Of a DNA stretch of 64,000 nucleotides, positions 49,881-61,554 are shown one piece after another; the first letter of the stretch is position 1, and every line of letters begins with the position of its first letter. Below the pieces are notes generated by a model. The model did no database searches and was not told where the DNA came from. It saw only the letters and a list, made by a program, of their open reading frames with translations. The DNA is taken from assembly GCA_018873245.2 (NCBI GenBank), contig JAEMBT020000001.1, positions 4,496,001-4,560,000 on the forward strand, in the 5' to 3' direction. Made by a program: the position numbers and the translations under genes. The stretch comes from Archegozetes longisetosus (taxonomy: Eukaryota > Arthropoda > Arachnida > Sarcoptiformes > Trhypochthoniidae).

Positions 49881-51506
49881 TTATTTTATTTTTCTGTATT
49901 TATAAATAATTGTTTCACAAATCAATGAAAAAAGAGCACAAATTAACCCAGTGAATAGTAAAACATAATTAATTAGTACATTACGGAAGTGAATCTTTTG
50001 GTCACTTCTAATATCAGAATCAGCTTGCTGATGACTTTTAAGGTTTGTCAATTTATCGATATACTGAATGAAATAGATTTCATGAGTTAGTGCGCGCTCG
50101 TAGATTCCCGAATAAAAGGTATTCTTATATCTAAAAGATTTTCGAGAAAGTCTTTTTTAAACAATATTTCTATGCAAATTATTTCGTCTAAAGCAATTAC
50201 ATTCTTAATAGTTTTTTAATTAGAGTGGTATTCAATGTCTTCCTAATAGGTAGACCACCAAAGACTAAATGATTTCTTTCTTTGGAATGATGCCATAAAT
50301 ATTGTGGATATCCACTCATAATGCCTTCAATAATATATTCAGAAGCTATGAGTGCATGAGTGTGTCGAATAAGTTTCTGAACGAATTCGGGACGATATAC
50401 AGATCGATGTTTGTATTTCTCAAGCCTTGGAATTAGTTCCTTATTGTCCTATTCAATGATATGATAATAGAAAATCCTTTCAGAGTAATTTTTAGTAAAC
50501 GAGATTACTTTAGATACGATTCTTTCAACAGACGAATCTGATTCTACTAATACTTTGAGATCATTGCTATCAATCAGTTGTTGCATATAGTCGATTCGTA
50601 TCTCTCTTCTGGATAGAAGTAATGCCTGAATATCGCTTGTGAAATATATCCTCATAAAAACGGATGTTATTATCCAATAAGTTACTAAAAGTCTAATGCC
50701 TCTGATTCTTATGCATCCAGCTACGAATAACAAGCTTTAGATTTCAACTAAATTCTTTAAAAAGAATACCTTGTCCTACAAGTAATCGAAATTTTTCTAA
50801 AGCATTTAAGGTGAATTGATTCCATGTAAAATATTTAGGATTTATCTCTACTAAATTAACAAGTATATAGAGCAATAATATAGTTATCCAAACATTGATG
50901 TGGAATATTTGAAATATCCTAATTAAGTTATCTGGTTTGAATGTTGGACAAGTCAGTATTCCTACTAATCGCTTGGATGGAAAATAGAGCCCGAAATGTA
51001 CTATACTATCTCGATCTTCTCTATACGAATATGGAGTTAGAACTGTATCCGCTTTCTAGCAATTAATTAAAATTCTCATGAATTATGATTTTTATCTTAG
51101 TACTGAAACTATACCTCCTCTGCTAGCAATCCAAGAATACCAGTCCATGTTCCATTTGGTAGTTTAGTTCCTGGAACGTTATCTATGGATGTCTTGAATG
51201 TTAAGCTGATATAGATTTATAACTTTAAAACTTGAAATGAGTTATACTTATAATGAATACTTGCCTGCATTCCAGTAAAGTTGAGATAAATTGGTACAAT
51301 TGTGCAAATTTATTACAAACAAAATAATGACTTGTATTGATTTTGATTAACTAAATAAAAAATTTGAAAATTACTATTCTATGAAACTTGGAACTTTTCA
51401 AACAGAAACTGACTTCATCTTTAAAAAGAGCAATTCTTATATGATTTATTGGATTTTTAACAAAGGTTAAATTTTGATTTTCTCTCAATTCTACGCAATA
51501 GCTCAT
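49881..51506 (-). CDS. Ionotropic receptor-like channel (copy A)
   Basis: Seven exons: 51506-51414, 51350-51265, 51205-51115, 51055-50770, 50720-50509, 50448-50201 and 50130-49881. They give an uninterrupted 421 aa. Ionotropic receptors are iGluR relatives, mostly chemosensory cation channels. S1 shows LPNGTWTGILGLLAEE, then REDRDSIVHFGLYFP with the ligand-site Arg. M1 is VWITILLLYILVNLV. The pore segment ends LLVGQG, M3 is YWIITSVFMRIYFTSDIQALLL, S2 includes FGGLPIRKTL, and M4 is NYVLLFTGLICALFSLIC. There is no amino-terminal domain, as in most IRs. The second intron appears to use a GC donor (GCAAGT). No signal peptide is visible, so an upstream exon may be missing. Oriented head-to-head with copies B and C. 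Confidence 0.83.
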
Positions 51507-52118
51507 TGCTTAAACATAATCTCAAATTCTTCTCTGACTACTGAAATACAGAAGTAATGAAGTATGAATGTATAACACAAACATCAGAATCTAACAGATT
51601 GTGAGAAAGTTAATAAACACTTAAACATATTAGAAAAATATAGGAACTCATTATGAACCTAGATTGAATGAGAAAAGTTTTGCTTTGTGTGAAATGTACG
51701 ACTTTTGTTAGGATTTTCATTTTCATGGTTGGCAACAGAATTGAATTACAAATACTTTCAGTGATACTTGAACACAGTGATAAAAATTACATGTCATTTA
51801 TATACTTTCAGAATACAAAAGTTTTATATGTTGATCGAAATGATTTGAATAATGGTTTCGTTGATTAAATGTTTTGTATGATCGTGAAAGAATAAGATTT
51901 GATGTTTGCTTACTATAGCTAACTATCTGATCACTTATTGAAATGTCAATTTCTCACAATAATGTTCAGAAGCTTTCATAATGAAAAGTTTGTATTGCTA
52001 TTTAATCTTTCGTAATTGAAGATCGAATAGTTTTGTAAAATTTGATTGAAGATTGATTTGACTAATTTTCTTACATCAAGTTAGTGAAGAGCGAAATAAA
52101 CATTTACTCTACGATGAA
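51507..52118. other. Upstream flank of receptor copy A
   Basis: AT-rich. It should hold the promoter of the minus-strand receptor. No gene recognised. Confidence 0.4.
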
Positions 52119-52944
52119 TAGTGAAGAGCATTGGTCTGGAATCTTGGGCTTCAAGCTCGAGCTTCTATAAGCGCAGCTCAAAATTTTGAGCTCTGAGTTG
52201 CGCTTCTGTTAAATTTGGCCTGAGCTGAGCTTGTAACTTAGAAGTTCGGGTCCAAGCTGCGAGCTGCGTTGCTAAGCTTATGTTAAAAATTAAAAATAAC
52301 GAGTAGTAATCTTTATAACAAGTATTTATCTCAAGTTATAATAAAGTATTTGTGCAAAAATTCATTAATTCTGACCGTAAAGTTTGAACAATGAATTCAA
52401 ACCTCGACATCGGTACACTTATCAATAACTGTGAGCCTTCTGATTGCATTTCAGTTTTTGTCAAGCCACTTTGATAACAGTTTCAAACAACAATTTTCTC
52501 TTATTTCGAATAATTTTCAAAGATTATTTGAGAATATAAAGAGATTTAATCACTAAATAGAAATAATATTACTTTTAAGGCCTAAGGCATCACTAATTCT
52601 ATCTTCAAATAAACAGTTATTGCATTAAATTTTAGTTTGAAGTGGAACATATTTTAAAACAATAATTCGCAAATTAGGAATGTATCTCACCAATGAATTT
52701 GATAGATATAATTTAATGCCTATTTTGCTAACACATGAGAAGCAGTTCAATATTCATTATGAAACAGTTAATAGTGTTTTGCTTTATTAAATAAATCGGC
52801 TTTAAATGAGCTGAGCTTGAGCTTGAGCTGCGCTTCTTCATCATAGTCTGAGCTTGAAGCTTGAGCTTATAAGCTCAAAGACAGCTAAAATTGAGATTCA
52901 AGCGCAGCGCAGCTCAGCTCATAACTAGCTTATGCTCTTCACTA
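52119..52944. mobile_element. hAT-type nonautonomous element, 826 bp
   Basis: Starts TAGTGAAGAGCA and ends TGCTCTTCACTA, a perfect 12-bp inverted pair. The flanks are ACGATGAA (52111-52118) and ACGACGAA (52945-52952), an 8-bp duplication with one mismatch, as for hAT elements. The sub-terminal regions are packed with GAGCTTGAGCTGCGCTT-like motifs. No transposase is present. It lies between head-to-head receptor genes. Confidence 0.85.
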
Positions 52945-53750
52945 ACGACGAAACAACGTTGATATCTTAGATTTCGATTTAAACTTGTTTGCTGAATAAA
53001 AGTCAACTACCTTCAGTCTAACTTGATGCTAATTTAGAATAACATTGGAATTTTGACCTGTCCCTGTTAAACCTAAAGTTTATTACAGATTATGAACCTT
53101 GCTCAAACTTTCAATGAAAGTTTGATACTTCCTCCTCTAAAGAATCTAAATATTTAGCCATGTGATCATTACTGGAGAAAGAATAATGTTACATCTCGCC
53201 AAAAGCCTTTGCCAACTTTTGCATACGACACAATTATAAAGTTAGCAAGGACTTTTGGCGGCATGTAATATCAACTAAAAAGAAAAGTATTAAAAATAAC
53301 TGCATAAACACTATATGGGTATATTTGGTTAATGAACATATATTGTATATTGATCCGAATTGTATGGATAAACATCGGTTTAAATGAGATTTTATTATAA
53401 GCTTTGTTTTAACCATAAGAACAATGTGACAGCTTTCCTTAGGTCTGTATCGACCAAAAGTGTTTGTAATTAACTATGACATTGAAGTTAATTTCACACT
53501 CAAACAAATAGATTACTTGTGAATATAATCATAGAGCACTTGATAGTTACTATATAATGGAGTAAATATAATAAGATGTTAGAAAGATTATTAGATATGT
53601 TATGCTGACAATCAAACCATTTATTATAACTTTATTGTCTATCGATTTCCAAATCATGTGAGTTGTGTATGTATTAAAATTATTTTTGTATACAAAAGTT
53701 ACTATTTATCGAAATATTGAGAGAAAGATGTAAGATACTTGCTAAAAATA
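52945..53750. other. Upstream flank of receptor copy B
   Basis: AT-rich, no supported gene. Expected to hold the promoter of the plus-strand receptor. Confidence 0.4.
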
Positions 53751-55578
53751 ATGTCTTATGTGAAAGATAAATACTGCATTAAATGGACCGAGAGATCGAA
53801 TATTTCGTTTGTTGAAAGTCCAGTTGATCACTTGATCGTTGCATTATTCCCAAGCGAAGTATTAAGCAAATTGAAATTTTTTTAAATTAGTAGGATTTAA
53901 TCTTTTTTACAGGTTCTTCGTTCTAGAGAATCTCATGACAATTCGGAATATATTTGCAGTACATCTAATTATATCATGGAATTAGTGTCTAAATCACTAA
54001 AATGCAGGTAAAAACACTTTAAATAGAATTTGGTTTAAGGCTATGACTAAAATCTTTGAATAATTAAAGCATCAACTTTCGTTTGTCTCAACAAGATTTT
54101 GGTGGCTTTACGGTCAACGGGACATGGAGTGGAATTATTGCACTTCTAGCTAATGAGGTTCAATAAAAAAATAATGTTACAGTAATGCTTCGTTTGGTGA
54201 AAGCAATAGTATGTTGCCGACACACAGACAAATGCTAAACAAAGTCCTTATACTGGGATCTCAATATAGTGAATTGTGGTCAATATAGTCATTATAGTGA
54301 ATTGCTCACTGTATCGAGGAATTACTGTATTTGGTTTAGCAACTAGCTTTTACCTGATTTTTTTTTAAGTCAGCAGACGTGATATTACAATTTTTCACAT
54401 ACCACGAAGATAGAGATAGTGTTTTAGATTTTGGAGAATTTTTCCCAACGGAAAGGCTTATAACTATATTGAGTGTTCCGACTTTTAGACCAGAAAACGT
54501 ATTGAAAATCTTTTTTATATTTGGTCCTCGGATCTGGATTTTGATATTGTTATCATTTATTGCGTATTCAACATTTAATGCTTTAATTCTCAAGCATGGC
54601 ATAAATCGATTATCTATTTCGATAGACTATTTTGGAATACTTACAGGACAGGGTCTGTTCAGAAGCAAATAATCATTGTTTAACAAATATGTTTACAGAA
54701 ATTTTTTCATAGCCTCTTTTTATTTGAATGTCGATCATTTGAGTATTTTAATATCATTTTGGTTGATAACAACTTTCATCTTGAGACTTTTATTCGCGAG
54801 TGATATTCAAGCTTTACTGTTAGCAAAGCGTGAGATTCGAATCGATTCGTTTGGGCAGCTCATAGAGAGAGATGACATAATACTTATGGTTGAGGCCGAG
54901 TCTTCAGTTCATCGCATTGTATTGAAGGTATGACAGGGCGGTAAACGAAATTAATCAATGAAGGCAATTGATTTTGCTTATTCGGTTATACTTTGCATAC
55001 ATTCAGGAATACCCAGAACTAGTTCATAGATTGAATAAAATAAATCATAGAGACCAATATCGGTTGCGAACTCTGCATAATGTTATCAGTAAATCTTATG
55101 CGTTGATATCAAATGAATATACAGCTGAGCAGATTATCGGACACTATAACAGATATCCGTGGCATCAATCAGACGAACGTAAATATGTATCAGTTGGAAA
55201 TTTCCCGATGCGTAAAGGACTCGTAGATGAAACGAAATCCAAGCTCTTGAATGTGTTAGTATTAGATTTTTGTTTTCCTTAAATAGGATTTTCTAAATTA
55301 ATTTTTCAAATGAAAACAGTTTTCGAAATTTACACCATTCTGGAATATATTCAAAGCAAGCGAGAGACGATATCTTGTTATATAAACATTTGGATTCACT
55401 GGAACTAAATATTAGTAACCATATTGAAGAGTATGATAGATCTGAAAATAAATTTAAAGTGGTTGTTAAATTTCGGGATTTATTGGTCTGTTTTGTATTG
55501 CTATCGATCGGATTATCATTTGCTCTGATTGTTTTGATCATAGAATTAACTTTTAAAAGATTATTTGCACAGCCTTGA
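53751..55578 (+). CDS. Ionotropic receptor-like channel (copy B)
   Basis: Exons 53751-53858, 53913-54007, 54070-54157, 54370-54652, 54713-54927, 55007-55254 and 55320-55578 join to 431 aa with no stops. S1 holds VNGTWSGIIALLANE and HEDRDSVLDFGEFFP (Arg112 in the glutamate-contact position). M1 lies at ~143-165 and the pore segment DYFGILTGQG at ~180-191. M3 lies at ~203-226 and ends FASDIQALLLAKREI. S2 reads YPELVHRLNK..GNFPMRKGLVDE, and M4 lies at ~399-422. Exon phases (0,2,0,1,0,2) equal those of copies A and C, and lengths nearly match. It is a small IR without an amino-terminal domain. The missing signal peptide is puzzling. A 148-bp MITE occupies intron 3. Confidence 0.85.
54180..54327. 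mobile_element. Tigger-type MITE in receptor B intron 3
   Basis: Starts CAGTAATGCTTCGTTTGGTG and ends TGTATCGAGGAATTACTG, imperfect inverted copies, with TA on both sides (54178-54179 and 54328-54329). It belongs with the CAGTAATACCTCG repeats near 19.5 kb. Non-coding. Confidence 0.7.
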
Positions 55579-56511
55579 TGTTTGTAAAGACGCATAGTTT
55601 GGGATAAAGTTATTCCACCAACTTTTACATCCTATGAGTTTAAGAGCATTCAAGTATCGCAAAATATTGAAAAATTTGCATAACGTTTAGTTTGTTCTTA
55701 TACACAACTTTCTCTCTTTGATTTATTTAATCAAATAAAAAAAATAATTTGAAACTTAATTCTTTATGAGAAATATTTTCCATTAATCATGTTATGTAAT
55801 AATAAGAGTATGGGTAAATTGTATAAATGTTATTGTGAAATAAATTGTTTTTAAACTTTATATTCAATTATTATATAACTGCAACTTGTGTGGAGTGCAT
55901 TCTTTTCAAAAAGTCTCGAAAATATATTCAACACATACTTTGATTCATAACAGAGGAAATAATTGTGCAATATCTTACAAGAAATTTTGTCATTCTCTCA
56001 AAAGTGAATCATCTCTTGTAATTTAAAATGAAATAGAGACTTTTTAGTTCAAAAATACAGTATACGTCACTCATATCCGCATTTTAAAAAAGTACTTATA
56101 ACTTTTGATTTATAATAAACTCTATTAAGTCGTAAAATAATCATCAAAACACATTACCTCATATGTCTTTTATAAATAAGTATAATTACCGAGTGCATTA
56201 ACTTTGTACGATTCTTAATTAATTAATAAAACTTAAAACCTGTTTGCGGATTTGAATGACGCGTACTGTACATTTCAACTCTCGGCTCTCTTCAATTGTT
56301 TGTTTCTATTAAACGTTATCTATATATTGAATCCATTGTTAGATGAGTTCTAACTCTTTTTAATTTTAACATTTAGTAAAACTTGTAATATCTGTTGTGT
56401 GTGGAGTAACGCTTTACAAGTGAGTTACATGTGTGACTAATTACTGAGTAAACTATGTCTGAATTTTCAAAATATGTGACACACGTGAAATACACTCAAT
56501 AGTGTTTTTAT
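55579..56511. other. Intergenic between receptors B and C
   Basis: AT-rich 3' flank of copy B with no gene recognised. Confidence 0.4.
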
Positions 56512-56809
56512 TAGCGATGTAAAATTTCTAGAAATTTTCTTTTTGATGAGAAACTTTCTAGAAAGTTTCTCGGGACTATTTTTCCTACGCCGTGATTATT
56601 TTGAATGCCACAACCAAAATAAGTGATATTTTAAATATTTAAGATTCGCTAATATTGTATATCACTTAAATTAAAACACTATTTCAATTAAAACATAATC
56701 TTGAGCTGAGGAAATAGAACATTTCTCCTAAGAGAAATTTTGTGCGATAGAAAATTTCTAGAAAGTCTCTCGAGATAATTTCTCCAGAAATTTTCTTTTT
56801 ACAACACTA
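56512..56809. mobile_element. hAT-type MITE with perfect 8-bp duplication
   Basis: The 298-bp element starts TAGCGATGTAAAA and ends TTTTTACAACACTA. GTTTTTAT occurs immediately on both sides (56504-56511 and 56810-56817), an exact 8-bp target duplication. Internally TTTCTAGAAA-type palindromes repeat in both halves. No coding capacity. Confidence 0.92.
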
Positions 56810-57204
56810 GTTTTTATACAAAACTAGCATCACACGTTACAGTAGTATTGTGAACTCAGATATAAGTTATTCTGCACTGAGTCACATATCTTCAAAATGT
56901 TTTAGAAATTATTTGGAAGGGCTGTATAGACTTGGCATGTGAGAGCCTCATGCTTGTAAGCATATAAAATATAATACAATGTATTCTTATATTCAAGAAT
57001 AAAACATTGATTATGAAAGTGTAGATAATTGCACTTGATAATATTGATCACTTCGACAACAATACTCTACATTTAATACCATTATATGAATGACAATTAC
57101 GTAGTTTGTTACAATTGATTTACTTATTGATCATTGAACAGCTTTAACATTGTTCTTTGGTCTTGCTATTAAATAGGTGACAGAAAATAATTTTTGCTTA
57201 AACA
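56810..57204. other. Upstream flank of receptor copy C
   Basis: AT-rich, no gene recognised. It lies between the hAT MITE and the first exon of copy C. Confidence 0.4.
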
Positions 57205-58964
57205 ATGAATAAAGAGAACATGATGTCTAAAGAGAGTGAAAAATATTGTGTTAATTGGAATAAACATCAGAATATTTCGTTTGTTGATAAACCGGTTCAT
57301 CATTTAGTTGTTGCATTGTTTCCCGATGAAGTACTAGTTAACTATTTGATGCCATAATTTTCATCACTTAAACTTTAAATAAAATTAATAAATTTGATTT
57401 ACAGGTCATTAAACTAAAAGGACAAGACTATGTTTGTACCTCATCTTTCTATCTTTTGAAATCAGTCTCAAAATTTCTCAAATGCAGGTCTGTATAGATA
57501 TCATTCCCAGTGAAATCAGGTAATTCATGACTTTTATTGGGAAACAGCATTAATTTCTACAAATCTGAACAAGATTTTGGCGGACAGCTAAGAAATGGGA
57601 CCTGGACAGGAATTCTTGGTCTTCTTGCTAATCAGGTTAGAAGGTGGATTTTTTCAGTGTGAAAACTTATCTAATGCTTCTAATCTTGTCGAAGTCGGCC
57701 GACGTGGTTCTCCAATTTTTTTCTTTTAATAAAGATAGAGAAAAAGTCATTGATTTTGTAAATTACTTTCCATCACAACATCTAATATCCATATTGAGTG
57801 TTCCCGTGTTTAGACCAGAAAATGTGCTCAAAATATTTTTCATATTTGGTCCCAGAATTTGGACTTTGTTATTTTTATCGTTTATTGCTTATTCAGCAGT
57901 CAATGCATTGGTTCTCAAAGATAACATCAAACGTTTAGCTGTTTCAGTAGACTATTTTGGATTACTTACAGGACAAGGTTTGTAAACAACTACACAATTA
58001 AATTGTGGTAAAATTGAATTTTTTAACCTATTTATAGCTTCGTATTATTTGAATCGCAATCATTTAAGTATTTTAGTATGTATCTGGTTGACAACAACTT
58101 TTATATTGAGACAACTTTTTACGAGTGATATTCAGGCTTTATTATTAGCTAAACGTGAGATCGATATCGATCATATCGAACAACTTATAGATTGGGATAA
58201 TATAATACCTATAGTTGAAAAAGAATCTTCTGTACATAGAACTATAGTTGAGGTACGACAAATATAATTCTTTGAGTTTTTTCATTAAATGTATTTCCTA
58301 TTCAAGGATTATCCAGAATTAGCTAAAAGATCAGAGAAGATAAGTCATATCGAACTTTATGGCAAAACGGTACTCCAACAAGTTTTAAGAGGTACACACG
58401 TTCTGCTTATAAGCGAGAGCGTTGTCGAACAAATTACCTCACATTATTTTAAACATCGTTGGCATAAGTCAAAGGACAATAAGATTTCATTAGTTGGTAA
58501 TTTTGCATCACGTATAGGACTTAATCAAAATATTAGAACAAAACTACACACTGTGTAAGAATTAAACTAAAAGATTCAAATACTAAAAGATAATATTCAA
58601 AATAATTTCTGTTCATTATATGAAAAGATTTCACACGCTATTTCATAATGGGATATATTTTAAGGAATCGAATGATGAAATTAATTTTCATAAGTTTATG
58701 GAATCTTTGAGAAATACGACCAAAAGGTCTCGAAGTTTTGAAGGAAAAAGAGATAAAAATATGTTTGAAGTTAAAATGAGAGTACGTGAACTTCTAGTTT
58801 GCTTTGTGTTGTTCAGCGTTGGGTCACTTTTCTCCCTTATAGTATTTGTTTTAGAAGTCGTCATTTTCATAAAAAATCGTGTCTCACTATCAGAGAATAA
58901 ATTATTTGTGCAACCTTTAAAATTTGATCGATTCGAAAATAGAAGAAAGCACCTTTTCAATTAA
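57205..58964 (+). CDS. Ionotropic receptor-like channel (copy C)
   Basis: Exons 57205-57330, 57405-57487, 57548-57635, 57695-57977, 58038-58252, 58307-58554 and 58628-58964 give 459 aa without stops. Exons 3 to 6 have exactly the lengths of copy B (88, 283, 215, 248). S1: LRNGTWTGILGLLANQ and KDREKVIDFVNYFP with the ligand Arg. M1: IWTLLFLSFIAYSAVNAL. Pore: DYFGLLTGQG. M3: IWLTTTFILRQLFTSDIQALL. M4: RELLVCFVLFSVGSLFSLIV, followed by a longer basic tail than in A or B. It is the closest paralogue of B and on the same strand, so likely a tandem duplicate. Two in-frame ATGs (57205, then 57220/57223) are candidates. The first is used. No signal peptide is apparent. Confidence 0.85.
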
Positions 58965-58998
58965 GTTATAATAAATATTTAGAATACCAAATATTTGC

Positions 58999-59241
58999 TT
59001 GTTTTTAAATTTATTTGATTCCAAGCTATTGAAATATTTTTGTTATATCAATTACGACTGGGCTTTTGACGTACGGCCGTTAGGTGCTGCCTCTGGTCTT
59101 TTCAATTTCAAGTTTGATAGCATATCCATAATGATTTGGCTTTTACTAGCACATTTAATTGACGTATGTAGACAAACTTTCATTGGTTCAATGATCCAAA
59201 TTTTTTTAGTACGTACTATCATCTCCAAAAGTCTTTGTTAA
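58999..59241 (+). pseudogene. Possible receptor M3-exon relic
   Basis: An 80-codon frame includes ISIMIWLLLAHLIDVCRQTF..MIQIFL. It can be laid against the M3 exon of the neighbouring receptors (IWLTTTFILRQLFTSDIQALLL), sharing IWL, RQ-F and IQ. It lies just downstream of copy C on the same strand. There are no flanking exons. It may be a fourth, decayed copy or chance similarity. Confidence 0.25.
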
Positions 59242-60180
59242 GCTCTGCGCCAGAAATTAAGGGGAAGAGATATCATTGAAATAAAACTTTAATTTTTAAC
59301 TTTAAAAAGTTTTATAATAATGACAGCATGCATTCAAAAAATAGTATTTAGTGATAGGGTTTTATAGCACTCCCTCAAAATTTTGACTAATCTTTCGCGA
59401 AACTTGAACTTTTACAAAGACTTTTGGGGGTGATAGCACAACGCACTAAAATATAGTGCAATAGCATTACTGATACCTATGAACTTCACTTCTACTGACG
59501 CCTAGGATTTTAGTTTATCTTCATTCACTCAAAAAGCTCAGACGAATTGAGCAATTCTTAAAAAATTAACAGTTGTTTATCTAGTTGAAAGAAGATAGTA
59601 GTAAATCGTATTTTCCATCGAAACACATGCAATTAATTCAGTAGAGTTTGCTCCTTATTAACTCGTATTGTACTAACACACCAGATTATTATTTTGTAAT
59701 TTCTATCTGTCTGTCTGTTTGGCCTCCAGTTAAGCTTATAATTAGTTTATATTATTCAAATCAACCTTTTCTGTTAACTATTGCTTAATGAGTGAATTTT
59801 GTTCCATATTATTGAAAGTTCTGCCCATTGTCAAAAACTAACCACAGTTTTCATATTATCAAATTAATTATTTACAGATAACTTAAAATATTTTCGTGCC
59901 ATTGAATGTTTTTTAGTTATTTTAGATAATCAAGGCAAATAATTGTGGAATCTATCTTTATATATAAATATATAACTTATCAATTACATGCTATTAGGTG
60001 TAAATGAATTAGAGAAATCGATAGACATAAGTTATTTTGATCAAATGTATAATCTTTGATTTATAAGGAAGTCTATAAAATAAAAATAATCAAACAGCCT
60101 AAATTAATCTAATCTAGTCCAATTTAAAAAGGATTTTTTCATTCACTAACATTTTTACATATATTCATTCATATATATTA
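59242..60180. other. Intergenic, no gene seen
   Basis: AT-rich. No coding or RNA feature recognised. Confidence 0.45.
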
Positions 60181-60754
60181 TATACACTCGATTACACGGC
60201 CAACTAGAACGCTTTAAAGCTTGATAGCTCTTGAACGGATAATCGGATTTCAAAATGGTTTTCACTAAATTGTAACTGGATAATGTTGAAATTGTTTGAT
60301 ATACTATTCGTTAAAATATTCACAAGGGTTGCAAAGTTATAGCAATTCTAGTAAAAACTTAATTTTCCATTAGAAGTAATGGTATATGTGTATGGCATAG
60401 ACTAATTGAAAGTAGTTTTTGGATATTTTCTGTTTGTTTATGTTTGGAAAACAATCGGTTAACAATTGATTGTATACTAAATTTGTTTTAAAATAGTGTG
60501 TATGGCGGAGGCCATACACACTATTAATTTTTAATAAAATTGAAAGTTTCAAAATTACAATAATATTAATGTTTGATTTTTTAATTTTTGTTTCATTATT
60601 TTATAACTCTGGTGAATATTTTAACGAATGGTATATCAAACATTTCCTACATTATCAAGCCACAATTCAGTGAAAACCATTTGAAAATTGGATTTTCCGT
60701 TCAAGTGCTATTAAGATTTAAACCGTCCTAGTTGGCCGTGTAATAGAGTGTATA
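60181..60754. mobile_element. Nonautonomous element with about 180-bp inverted arms
   Basis: The left end TATACACTCGATTACACGGC and the right end GCCGTGTAATAGAGTGTATA are inverted copies. Similarity continues inward for about 180 bases on each side (CAACTAG, GCTCTTGAACGGA, ATGGTTTTCACT, GATATAC-ATTCGTTAAAATATTCAC). There is no transposase. Superfamily unassigned. Confidence 0.8.
60492..60525. repeat. Perfect 15-bp hairpin
   Basis: AATAGTGTGTATGGC and GCCATACACACTATT are exact inverted copies separated by the loop GGAG. It sits near the middle of the 574-bp inverted-repeat element. Confidence 0.9.
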
Positions 60755-61554
60755 TGTTAATTTACATACTGTATATTATTTTACAAGAACTGAGATTTTG
60801 TGTTATTAGAGCCGGGAGTGAGTCTCGTCTATTACCATTCTGTTAATTTCTCCAGAGGTACTCGTACACATGGTCAGCTAACGCTTCTTCCTTAACACCA
60901 CCTCTATTCAGCCTCCTTTTGAGAATCTCCAATTAGATTTAATCCATATGATTATCGGCTGTAACTTCAAATGGAATACTCTATATAGGTTTCATTCACT
61001 TTCTGAGCTGGAACTATATGGCTTAAATTTGGGCCGTAAATTGCTATAAAGAATCTTATCGTCGCATTCATATAGACAGTTAATTCTTAATCGACGTGAA
61101 ATTTTATTAAATTAAAAGTTTGTGCAATATTTTAGAAATTTAGCGCCAATTAAAATATTTGTAAAACTATGATATAATCATAGTAGAACTCAACAAATAT
61201 AAAACAATATAATTTTTCAATAATTATAAACTAGAACCAAAGATTGAATTCTAATGAGAGAGGACAACGCTTTCGACCAGTAGGACAATGAAACAAAAAA
61301 GTAACTCCTTTCATTTTTCATAGTTATTACTTCAAATTAAGAGTTGCGTTCTTTGACTCTTGTCTCTCGGGCGGAATCTTCACCTTTTGCGAGTTTTCTC
61401 CGCTCTTCGTCTTGTGAATATTAATATGCATTTCTCTGCTTTATAAAGAGAGAGGCTTTATAAAAGTATCTCAAGAATTTGAGCTCAATCTGAACTTATC
61501 CTGAGATACGCTGAGGTGATTATCGGCTTTGAGTCTGAGAACGAATACATCGAG
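60755..61554. other. Intergenic, no gene seen
   Basis: No supported gene or RNA. Confidence 0.45.

Noticed and set aside
53234-53416. Minus-strand 60-codon frame between receptors
   Set aside because: Low-complexity hydrophobic reading without splice partners or similarity to the receptor exons.
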